In this document: positions 36,781-46,377 of the stretch, piece by piece
Layout: each line of letters begins with the position of its first letter
How positions within the stretch are numbered: the first letter of the stretch is position 1
Assembly: GCA_009809945.1 (NCBI GenBank)
Contig: WTPW01001077.1
Location: forward strand, 324,434 to 388,433
DNA from: Gigaspora margarita
Taxonomy: Eukaryota > Glomeromycota > Glomeromycetes > Diversisporales > Gigasporaceae
DNA length: 64,000 bases
Direction: 5' to 3'
Position numbers and translations under genes: made by a program
Notes under the pieces: generated by a model
Told to the model about the DNA's origin: nothing
Seen by the model: the letters and a program-made list of their open reading frames with translations, nothing else
The model's database searches: none

Positions 36781-38787
36781 AAAAAAAATTAAAAAAAAAG
36801 AAAAACTAAATAAAAACAAAAAAGGAAAATGAAAACAAAAAAAAACAAAATGAAAATAAAAAAAAAAACAATATAAAACTGAAGATCTAATTATAAGCAA
36901 AAATCTAAGCTGATCTTGTAATACATAATATATAGAATAATTTCAATGCATTATCAAAATATTTCAAAATATTAGTCCAATGCACTCTTGGCATGACTAG
37001 GTTACAGATCTACTAATCCAGCTTGGTTTCCTAGTTCTAAAATATTTAAAATTTATTTTTGAAATATTTTAAACAACATTAGAAATATTTCAAAAATTTG
37101 ATATTTCAAAATATTTTAAAATATACTGTGAAATATTTTACTTATTTTGCAGGTTTGCAAGATTTTTTAAAAGATATTGTGGGTACACAAGATCTTTCAA
37201 AAGATTTCACAACTATAAATTTACTAATATATGCAACTAAAATTGATTTTTGAAAAATACCTATTTTGAGTTTTCAAAAATAAATTAAAATTTTTTATAA
37301 GGAAGAGCAAATAAAATTATATATTTATGTTCCTTATAATTTTGTCTATTCAAAAAAAGTATCAAAATTTTTGGTTTTAAATAAAATATGTCCCAAAATC
37401 AAAAATAATTTCATTATCTTGTATAATCTGAACTTATTATTGCATTAATAAAAAAATACCAGAAAGCAATTTTACTTATTGTTATATAAAAACACTTTCT
37501 AATCTTAATCCATAATTTAAAGTAATTCTAACCCTAAAGTTAATTAATAAAAGCCTGCTCTACTTTGAACATCCTTTGATTTCAATATTTTTTTGTAAAT
37601 ATCAACAATATTGACTAAATAATAATCTATATTATTAAGTCAACTTTTTCTTTGTTTTGCATTTTTAGTTACTATTACTTCTATCTTTATATTTATATAA
37701 TATTAAAAAAAATCAAGTACAATTATTTACTAATTCTATTTCAAAATTCTTTAGATCAAACTTGTTCTAATAATTACATAATGAAACATATATGTATTTA
37801 TATAATTTAGTATACTTTAAATCTAGGTGATTGATCTAAGACATGGTGCAGAATGATGCAATAAAGAATTTTAAGGATGATTTATGGGGTTAAAAATTTT
37901 AAGAAACCTGTAGGAGATTGTAAAAATGCAATTAAAATGATAATAATATAAAGAAATCAAGTTTTTTTTTTAAAAAATAATTATATTGTAAAAATAAGAT
38001 TCATGAAGATATGTTACAATTAGATATCAATTAAGAGAGAATCAGATAATAAACCTTTTTAAAATAAACCCATATTTTTTTTTATTTTTAATAACTTGAA
38101 ATCTAAGAATACTTTTCAGAGCCCTTTAATACATAAAAATAAATAATAAATAATTTAAATAAACTAATTAATTTGTGCACTTTTATAAATACTAACAAAG
38201 TCCCAACACCAATTTGAAATTACCAATGCCTTTTCTAAAACTCTCTTTCCATGTCCAACTTTACACCTTTCCTACTATGCCTCCTTTTTTATAATAATAA
38301 ATGCTTTATATTTGTTTCTTGCAAGATGAATAAAAGAATAGATTTCCTAAAGACTTTAAAGAAGACTTGGTATTTAGGACACCTCAAAAGCTATATGATC
38401 TTTAAATTGATAATTTTTGAGAATTCTAATTATATGATTTTTGTGTTGGGATCTTTTGACAATAGAAGCTTTGTCCAGGTCTGCTTTTTAATTCTACAAG
38501 TAGCAAAAACACAAGGGCTTGAGATTAAAAATAAGATATTTGAATTAGCTGATTTTAATAGTAATTTTGGTGCTACATCCAGGTCTTATGCAACCATTAG
38601 CATCAAATGAGGGAATTACTTTAATGTCTGACATAGAAAGAAGCTGTATTGTCAATTCAGAAACAAGATATTTAGATAAAGTGTAGTAAGTCTAAGACAA
38701 TAGTTATATAAATATATGATAGTCTTACAGAGATATATAGTAATAACAAAATAATATAAAATACACAAAAAAAGGAAGGGTCCGTAT
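36781..38787. other. AT-rich intergenic DNA
   Basis: No supported gene. A 119-codon frame at 38251-38610 (plus) has an ordinary amino-acid mix, but I recognise no domain, no signal peptide and no spliced neighbour, so I leave it uncalled. TATTTTAAAATATTTC-type repeats occur at about 37030-37150. Confidence 0.35.
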
Positions 38788-38998
38788 TATTTCACTGACA
38801 ATCACTTCACAGACACTGACAAATTATTCACTGACAAGTTCATTTTACCGACAGTACACTTCACTGAAGCTCATTTCACCGACAAGTTTTTTCTATAAAG
38901 CACACTAACTTTAATGAACTGTTGGTAAATGAACTCGTTGGTGAATAATTAGTCAGTGAAATGGGTATCTGTGAAGTGAGTGTCGATGAAATGATTGC
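38788..38998. mobile_element. Long-palindrome MITE, TTTCACTGACAATCACTTC arms
   Basis: The left arm (38788-38857) containing CACTTCACAGACACTGACAA pairs with the right arm (about 38919-38998), whose reverse complement carries CACTTCACAGATACC and TATTCACCAACGAGTTCATT. The words CACTGACAA/TTCACCGACA are also repeated within each arm. No target duplication was identified. It is related in its ends to 8222-8294. Confidence 0.75.
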
Positions 38999-39854
38999 CC
39001 CCCAAAAAAAAAAGAATAAGATAATAATAAATAAAGAAATAAGGGTGATAAATATAATCTATCAAAATATAGAAATATTTAGTGATACAAGGTACAGAAT
39101 CATCCTGTGATAACACTGTAGTGGTCATTCGAATTGACACATGTCCAACTGTAGTGCGACCTTGTACACATTTAATGTGTGCAAAGAAATTAGATAGTCA
39201 TGTTTTTTCTTACTTTTAATAATTTGACAAAATTTACAAACCAATGAATGCAAGAGCTACATTATAAATAAGTTACTTAATATGAGTTATATGAATGAAT
39301 ATATTAACAAAAGCTATATTGGATTATTAGCTTAAAATGCATAAGAAACAAATGGGTTAAAGTTTAAAACTTACATTTTAGCAAAAGATAATCCTTATAC
39401 AGTTTTTATAGGCAATCTTTCCTGTAACTTTGTAAATGAATACATTTTTTTCTGCAGATCTTCTATGAATCATATTATAAAGTGTCTTTAGAATTATAAA
39501 AAACAAATTGCTACTGTATTACTTTTGAAGTGTATATAGCTTTTCTCTCTTTATTAAATTTCATTTACTTTGGGGTCCTTAGAAATCATGAGATATAATG
39601 TAATTAAAGTTTATTTCACAGGTATAACTAGGTATAACTTTTGATTTTCCGGATGTGATTGTTGAAGAGCATGTCTTTTAATTAAAATGATTAGATACCA
39701 GCAAATTTGCCTGCAAATACAAGGGATAGTAATAGCAAGTTGCAATTATTTTAATAAGTGAAAAATTAGAATTGTTTATTGCAATAAATGATATATGGAG
39801 CACAACACCATTATTTCAATAAATAAAGTGTTAAGTTACATTTACAAGACAGAT
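38999..39854. other. Intergenic, no gene seen
   Basis: AT-rich DNA with no recognised gene or repeat apart from A-runs. Confidence 0.4.
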
Positions 39855-40040
39855 TTAGGTTGAGTGCTACAAAAATTGGGAAATAACAGTTTCAATTTTT
39901 TTTTTTATATAAATCAATTTAAAATAGGATTCAGATCATTTTTCACTTAAAATACACAAAAGCAGCTGTATTATAAATTTTGCATCTTAAATCTTTAAAA
40001 TTTGTTTTCTTATGATTTATATAAAATTTATAGTGTTTTC
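39855..40040. repeat. Diverged second copy of the 10.4-kb outer element
   Basis: TTGAGTGCTACAAAAATTGG at the start recalls the GGTGCTGGAAAAAGG end, and the interior (ATAAATCAATTTAAAATAGG, TTTTCTTATGATTTATA) matches 10463-10575 in the same order. Its right end is interrupted or replaced by the MITE that starts at 40047. Confidence 0.65.
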
Positions 40041-40046
40041 CACCTA

Positions 40047-40220
40047 CTGTCGGCCTTCCCCAAACTGATCCTGTCAAAATCGATAACCTGTCAAATCTGA
40101 TAAAAACTTAATCTACAAGTTGATACCTGATATTTAAATCTAATAGTTTATAATGTTTTCAAATCCGATACTGATACAAAACTTGTCCACCATGCATACC
40201 GGTTTGGGGAGGGCCGACAG
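40047..40220. mobile_element. MITE with CTGTCGGCCYTCCCCAAAC ends
   Basis: The left end CTGTCGGCCTTCCCCAAACT and, in reverse complement, the right end CTGTCGGCCCTCCCCAAACC are inverted repeats. The interior (GATCCTGTCAAAATCGATAA, ACAAAACTTGTCCACCATGC) matches the element at 63041-63227 in reverse orientation, although the outermost bases differ between the two. So two subfamilies share a body. Confidence 0.8.
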
Positions 40221-40379
40221 AATTTTGCTGCTACATACTTTAATTTATATCGCATAAATACAAAAGATAAAACATTTTCTAAATTAAAATTTTTTAATTA
40301 TTTTAATTAAATCCTTTGATAATGGAAACTTCTAGCTTTTATCAAATATTCTAACATGCACGATATTACATACAGTGCA

Positions 40380-40937
40380 TTATATTTTTTCCAACGTTGC
40401 AATCATTACTAACAAAATAATATAAGCACTCATAAAAAGAAATCCTATGAGAAGAACGTATTTTCCATTGGTAATAAATAACCTCGATTTATCTTTCAAT
40501 CGTTTTAAATATGTTCGTCTTCTATGTAAAGCGATAAATAACATTGCACTGCTAAGAGAAACAAACACAAGTCCAATGTTAAAAAATTTGTGATCGAATA
40601 TTTTGAGAACCAAAGCTAAAAACATGAACAAAGTGAGACTTGTAGTCCAATATGCATTCCCAAATGTTACTTCAATATCTTTTAAAGAACTTTAATTAGC
40701 ATAAAAGTTTTTGTTCTAATTAGTCAATAAGATTTTAAAGAAAATTCAAGAACCTCTAATAATTTTTTTCAGGCAAATGAAAATGTATGTAATAATTAAC
40801 ATGAAAAATATTAACCCATGACTTTCAAACTTTAATTTTTACCTCATTTTCATTACTTCTTCTTCAGTAAATGGCTGTGATTCAGTATCTGCATCAATAT
40901 CAAGAAGACTTTTAATTTGTTTTTCAAGTTCTATCAT
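40380..40937 (-). CDS. Small membrane protein with three predicted helices, DUF202-like
   Basis: Two exons, 40843-40937 and 40380-40689, with a GT-AG intron, give 134 residues. The N-terminus is acidic and hydrophilic (MIELEKQIKSLLDIDADTE). Three hydrophobic segments follow: about residues 48-63 (SLTLFMFLALVLKIF), 69-85 (FFNIGLVFVSLSSAMLFIAL) and 107-128 (KYVLLIGFLFMSAYIILLVMIA). A basic loop HRRRTYLKRLKDKSR lies between helices 2 and 3. The layout and the NxYxTTSLTL stretch before helix 1 resemble the DUF202 family of three-helix membrane proteins; its molecular role is unknown and the assignment is tentative. The start ATG follows an A-rich leader and the frame is complete to the stop. Confidence 0.75.
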
Positions 40938-41580
40938 TTTTATATACACTAAGTTGAACTCATTTTTCAAAACACTTTAATAGTCTTTTTTTTTCTAAAT
41001 TCTTCTGATATGAATTTTTTCATACGTAATATTACGTAAGGTTGTGTACCCTAGCCACGGCAAAAAGTACTGGTCACGTGACAGTCGATAAATCTTTAGG
41101 TTTATTTAGATTAAGGTTGGTGTTTATATTGGGTTTGAGTTAGTTATATATAGGAAATCGTTCAAGGAAGTTTTCTTTTAGTGTGCAGAAGGTTGTTTCT
41201 TATGGAGATTTTGAGAAATAAGCAATTTTATTCTAATTTTCTTTAGAACGAACATTTGTTTTGAATTTTCCCGATCGTGTTATGTTACACCAGATTGGAA
41301 TTTGTTATTGACCAATTTTTGCCATGGCTTTCCGTAAGGTCATCATGACGTTATGAATGCGTATATTTCCTAATTTGGACGGTCGCCTTTACATTTTGTC
41401 CACTAGCAGTTAATTTAAATAAATGCGTATTTTTTAAGCCAATGTAGGATATAAAAAATTTTGATTGTTGTTTTATAAAAGGCGGAGTGGTATGTATTAA
41501 TGATGCCTGACGCAACTCACGTGACCTGACGCAACTGCTCACGTGACTCTTAAAAACATATGGTTGAGTTGCGGGTGCGT

Positions 41581-41933
41581 CAGGGACAGTGAAAATATCG
41601 ATTTTTGATTTGGCAAAAATATTTGATATGGTCAAAAATATCGATTTATATCGATTTACCAAGATTGACCAATCAGAACGTACGATTTAATGTAACACAA
41701 TTTAACGTGATCAAGAATGTAACTTTCCGGCAAAAATGATTTTCAATTGTTGATTGTCTACTTTGCCGAAGTTCAAGTTAGCCAAATTTGTGTTGTCCGG
41801 CCCAAATTATACTCATAATTTTGCCCGAAATGGTATTGTTAAACCGCATTAAAAATTGCATAAATACGATTTCCCTATGATTTTGGCCTAAAAATATCGA
41901 TTTACATATAATCGATATTTTTCACTGTCCCTG
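41581..41933. mobile_element. hAT-like MITE (CAGGGACAGTGAAAA ends)
   Basis: The inverted ends CAGGGACAGTGAAAA(A)TATCGAT are flanked by GGGTGCGT (41573-41580) and AGTTGCGT (41934-41941), which match at six of eight positions. CAGGG ends and an 8-bp duplication fit hAT. The element lies within TGACGCAAC-rich DNA that itself reads as an imperfect inverted repeat (about 41500-42020), so it probably jumped into an older element. ATATCGATTTA words are repeated inside. Confidence 0.75.
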
Positions 41934-42065
41934 AGTTGCGTCATGCGTCATGCAACTTATGGTTTCGTCAGGTTGCGTCAAGATTTCGTTAGGCTTCATC
42001 AATTCGTCAAGCATCTATAGTATGTATCCATAAAGTGTTGTGTATTTGATGTAAGTAAATAAAAA

Positions 42066-42244
42066 CCACATAGTAAAATTTTAAAAAAAAATTTTTCAAA
42101 AAATTTTTCCGATTTGTTCTGTGACTGTATAAAAAATTTCCGAAATATTCCGTAGCCCTATTTATATTTATCTAAATTTTTTTTACTATGAGGAGGGGGA
42201 GCTCTGGGGAGATGTAAAACACATAATCAACTTGGTCTGGCCTT
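42066..42244. mobile_element. GGCCAGACC-ended MITE, copy A (left-truncated)
   Basis: It carries the family body (TTTTTCCGATTTGTTCTG, AAATATTCCGTAGCCCTAT, TTTACTATGAGG) and the right end AACTTGGTCTGGCC. The opposite terminal repeat is missing or unrecognisable. Confidence 0.75.
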
Positions 42245-42499
42245 ATAAGTATTCTTATTTGTACTTGCCATCTTTTGTTGCTCCACACTATAGATATCCG
42301 CATTCCGTATTTAGTTACCTTTGTAATCATAAATTATTTTATTCACCTCTGTCATACAGATTTTTTACACTTTAAATAGAATGTAAATAACTTTTATACT
42401 TACCGACTAATTAATGTGAATGAATGCTTATATGGCAAATAACAACATATTCATCAATTTCTGGTTTGTCTTGAAGTTGGTTAAATATAACATTATAAT

Positions 42500-42740
42500 A
42501 TTATCGTTATAGTATTACAGCATCGCATTATTACAACACTGCAATATAGTGTTATTGTGGCATTGTGGCATTGCAGCATTACGGAATTACGGAATTGCGG
42601 CATTACATTACGATATTAAGGCATTACGGCATATAATATTTGCAGCAATTAGATGCTGTGCCGTAACTACCACTGGTAAAATGCATTCTAACGCAAACTA
42701 TAATAGCTACTATAGTACTGTACGCGGCATATCACTAGTC
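42500..42740. repeat. GCATTACGGCA-rich repeat, copy 1
   Basis: A low-complexity run of GGCATTGTGGCATTGCAGCA / ATTACGGAATTACGG words is followed by GTAAAATGCATTCTA-xC-xCAAACTATAAT. The same order occurs in the copies at about 43735-43870 and 43912-44180, so it is a dispersed repeat with its own unique 3' part, not only a microsatellite. Confidence 0.65.
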
Positions 42741-42928
42741 GGAAGTCATTTTTTCCGTCGGGCAATTACGAGAAATTAAGGACTCCATCAGTGACACCGG
42801 ATGAGAATAGCGAAAAAAATAAATGTCAAAAATCGAATAATTGGCACAATTGGGATCTAAAAAAAAAAAATTTGAAAAATTGAAAAAATGGGTCTGCGGG
42901 TAATGCAAAGGCCAGATCAAGTTGATTA

Positions 42929-43184
42929 GGCCAGACCAAGTTGATTATGTGTTTTACATTACTCCCCCCCCCCCCGCGCTCCCCCTCCCTCATAGTAAAA
43001 AAAATTTAGATAAATATACATAGGGCTACGGGATATTTCGGAGAATTTTTATACAGTCACGGAACAATTCGAAAAAATTTTTTTTGAAAAAAAATTTTTT
43101 TAAAATTTTACTACGTGAACCACCCTCCCCTCTCCTGGAGGGGAGAGGGGGTAATGTAAAACACATAATCAACTTGGTCTGGCC
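42929..43184. mobile_element. GGCCAGACC-ended MITE, copy B (complete)
   Basis: The terminal repeats GGCCAGACCAAGTTGATTAT and its inverse bracket 256 bp; TTA lies on both sides. Next to each end are C-runs (CCCCCCCCCCCCGCG) or G-runs (GGAGGGGAGAGGGGG). The middle has AAATTTAGATAAATATACAT and GGGCTACGGGATATTTCGGA. A relic GGCCAGATCAAGTTGAT sits directly upstream at 42910. Confidence 0.88.
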
Positions 43185-43187
43185 TTA

Positions 43188-43419
43188 AGTGTTTACATTA
43201 CCCCCCTCCCAGCGCTCCCCCTCCTTCATAGTAAAAAAAATTTAGATAAATATACATAGGGCTACGGGATATTTCGGAGAATTTTTATACAGTCACAATA
43301 ATTCGGGAAAATTTTTTTTTAAAAAAAATTTTTTAAAATTTTACTATGTGACCACCCTCCTCTCTCTCCTGGAGTGGAGAGGGGGGTAATGTAAAACACA
43401 TAAACAACTTGGTCTGGCC
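43188..43419. mobile_element. GGCCAGACC-ended MITE, copy C (fused to copy B)
   Basis: It is nearly identical to copy B but begins at TGTTTACATTACCCCCC, directly after the end of B, so it has lost the outer part of its left end. The right end ACTTGGTCTGGCC is present. The tandem arrangement suggests either insertion into the end of B or unequal recombination. Confidence 0.82.
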
Positions 43420-43734
43420 TAAATGTTTGTTTGCTTTCATATTTGTCATTTACTGTGCTACAACAAATTCTTCGATTAAAAATCATGTTTATAAAGATTT
43501 GTGAGTTATGTCACGTGAACATTTACTATACATATTGTACTGTTATTGTAATCTGACAATGATGTCTAATTAGCTCGCTAAAGCTATTCTCATACAATAA
43601 CTTAAAAAATGGTCTAATTACCAAACAAATAAATCACGATAATCGTTTAAGTCAAAATAAAACCTAGACCTGACAAACCCCATTTTTTATAGTCGTATTT
43701 AAAGGAAAGTACATAATGCAGTACAGCATTTCAA

Positions 43735-43880
43735 CAAACGACATTACGGCATTACGGCATTACGGTTCAACATAATTACGCAAAAAATACGGCATATACA
43801 GTAACCATATTAATTTGTAAAATTTATTCTACCACCAACTATAGTCATTACATGTACTAAATCAACGAAATAGACAGAAT
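43735..43880. repeat. GCATTACGGCA-rich repeat, copy 2
   Basis: Short TTACGGCATTACGGCATTAC run, then GCAAAAAATACGG, then GTAAAATTTATTCTACCACC and AACTATAGTCATTAC. Same order of parts as copies 1 and 3. Confidence 0.65.
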
Positions 43881-43911
43881 CAAATTCGAAAAAATATTTA
43901 ACAGACATTAT

Positions 43912-44190
43912 TTGAAGGAAAACATAATGCAGTACAGCATTTTAACAAACGGCACTATAGTATTTCTGCATTACGGCATCACGGCCTTACGGCCTTACGG
44001 ATTTACGACATTACGAACTTATGTCATAAGGCATTACGGCCTTGAGGCATTACGGTTCACGGCAATTACGGCAAAAAAAATGACATGTGCCATAACCGTA
44101 TTAATTTATAAAATTAATTCTACCACCAACTATAATCCGTACTGTCCGCTAAATTTTGCCAATAACTTTTACCAGCCCGGAAAAGAACTA
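43912..44190. repeat. GCATTACGGCA-rich repeat, copy 3
   Basis: The longest run, with GCATCACGGCCTTACGGCC words, then GGCAAAAAAAATGACATGTG and ATAAAATTAATTCTACCACC. The upstream sequence (AAAACATAATGCAGTACAGC) is also shared with copy 2. The 110-codon open frame here is a product of the repeat. Confidence 0.65.
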
Positions 44191-44477
44191 TATATACTGC
44201 ATGCTAAAATTATTCTCGCTCGGATCAATTTATTGAAATTATGAAAATACGCAATGGGAGTAGTGCCATGCTGCAGCTCTAAGTGCCAATACACTTCTAT
44301 TTTACACAAGTAGTTAATGTGCTAATACCTTTCTATTTTATACAGAATATTTAATGTGTGTACACCAAGCATCGCATAATTGTCACATAGCAAGCAAAGA
44401 GAGGATCGAACATGTGAAGTGACCACGCAAGAGCATACACATCATTGTAATACAGCCATCTTTATACCTGCTCTATT

Positions 44478-44525
<48 letters not shown>

Positions 44526-45192
44526 CACTAAACATCTCACTTTCTTATTTTTTAGCAAGTGCATGGCCACACTATAGTGCAACACATTCTTCTTGTTACA
44601 TGTATTCATAACTCTTCTTTTTTATTTTTCTTTCCTTCTTCTTTTTTCTTTTTTTTCTTTTTCTTCTTTTCTTTGATTATTTTATTGTTTTTTAGCAAGA
44701 TGGCATGGCACATTCTTTTTGCCAGAAATACTCTTACTCTTTTTCTTTTTCTTTTTTGATACTAAACATTTTATATTCTTGTATTCTAGCAAGTACAAAC
44801 ACACACTATGGTGTAGCACATTCTTCCTTTCCATTTTTATTTTCATTTTTCAATTTTTTTTCTCTTTTTTTTCATTTTTTTTTCATTCTCATTTCATTTT
44901 TTTTTTTTTTNNNNNNNNNNNNNNNNNNNNNNNNNNNNNNNNNNNNNNNNNNNNNNNNNNNNNNNNNNNNNNNNNNNNNNNNNNNNNNNNNNNNNNNNNN
45001 NNNNNNNNNNNNNNNNNNNNNNNNNNNNNNNNNNNNNNNNNNNNNNNNNNNNNNNNNNNNNNNNNNNNNNNNNNNNNNNNNNNNNNNNNNNNNNNNNNNN
45101 NNNNNNNNNNNNNNNNNNNNNNNNNNNNNNNNNNNNNNNNNNNNNNNNNNNNNNNNNNNNNNNNNNNNNNNNNNNNNNNNNNTTTTTTTTTT
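44478..45192. repeat. Poly-T and polypyrimidine tract around an assembly gap
   Basis: A run of about 43 Ts (44478-44520) is followed by TTTCTTTT-type DNA and at least three diverged copies of AGCAAGTxCATGGCxCACACTATxGTGxAxCACATTC (about 44555, 44693, 44788). Ns fill 44911-45182 between two T-runs, so the tract length is unknown. Poly-Phe/Ser frames here are artefacts. Confidence 0.85.
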
Positions 45193-45896
45193 TGAATGGG
45201 AATGACCGGGTGGGATTCCTATGAAAGAGCCATAACAAAGTCAGGCTATGAGAAAAAAGCACTTACTGTTCCAACAATTTTCTCTTAATCTTTTATATCT
45301 CATCTATTTCCTTCATAATAACATCATTCATGTGAAGATCCTCGCGATAATAAGAATGACTTTCGAGTTATTTTTCAGGCATCATATAAATGCAAATCAC
45401 TACTTCCGACTCAATTTTTTGATTCCTTGTGCAAAATGAAAAATTAACCTTGAAAAACCTTAAATGTGAACATTATACTATTAATTCACAGCAAATTAAA
45501 AAGAATCCGACCGACTGACCCATGTTTTCAGATTTCACGTAATGCAATCAACTTTGTTACAAAATATTTCATTAAAACCGTTGATAAATAAACCATTTTA
45601 AGACCAAATATATTCATGTATTTCATAAAATGCCGGTATAAATTTATAATGACAACGAATTTTTAAAGCACAAAAGCACTAGTGCATTTGTATAAATAAG
45701 TTTAAAGCATATTTGAAACTCGGTTTATATGTGTTTCGGAACAGCGTTTCAAAACACTGACTAATCACTTTATGCAGAATAGCATTCCTATTCTATTCTA
45801 ATTCTATATGAACTATAATTAAATTGAGTAAAGTCAACAAAAACCTTAGTTATATTTTTACGCAATTATAATTTAATTTACGTTTAGGCCAGACCA
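45193..45896. other. Intergenic, no gene seen
   Basis: Nothing recognised; ordinary AT-rich DNA. Confidence 0.4.
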
Positions 45897-46103
45897 ATTT
45901 AATTCGGTGGTTTACATTACATCCTTCTCACAAAAGAGGGGGGTGAGGGGTGGTTCATGTAAAATTTTTCCGATTTGTTCCGGAACTATATAAAAATTTT
46001 TCGAAATATTCCGTAGTACTATGTATATCTATCAAAATTTTTTTTACTATGAGGGAGGGGGGGGGGGGGGTAATGTAAACCACCGAATTAAATTGGTCTG
46101 GCC
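45897..46103. mobile_element. GGCCAGACC-ended MITE, copy D
   Basis: The ends GGCCAGACCAATTTAATTCG and its inverse bracket 207 bp, in opposite orientation to copy B. TTTA precedes and TTAA follows. It has a G-run of about a dozen bases beside the right end and the same AAATATTCCGTAG body. The end sequence differs from copies A-C (ATTTAATTCGGTGG instead of AGTTGATTATGTG), so it is a separate subfamily. Confidence 0.85.
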
Positions 46104-46377
46104 TTAACGAGATTTTAACGTCGCTATTTAGCGTTAACATTAATTGAATCCTTTAAGATTTATTGATAATTTACTTAATTATTGCAGAACAGCGTATACC
46201 GAATCATTAAGTTCTTTTTTATTAAGAACTATCGTTTCAGGTATAAAGAATAATTTAAAGGAATTTACTTAGGAACGATTTATATAAATTATTTTTAAAT
46301 GAATCACATAATTAACATTTAACATTTAGTATAAATATATATTTACTGATACAAATATTTTATCCATGATTATATAA

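Noticed and set aside
38251..38610. 119-codon frame
   Set aside because: Amino-acid mix is plausible, but no domain, no conserved motif and no supporting exon were found.
41351..41662. 103-codon frame on the minus strand
   Set aside because: It overlaps a hAT-like MITE and its flanking inverted repeat; no domain.
42549..44244. Frames rich in Ala-Leu-Arg/His-Tyr-Gly
   Set aside because: These are translations of GCATTACGG-type repeats.
44380..45262. Poly-Phe/Ser frames
   Set aside because: Polypyrimidine tract and N gap.
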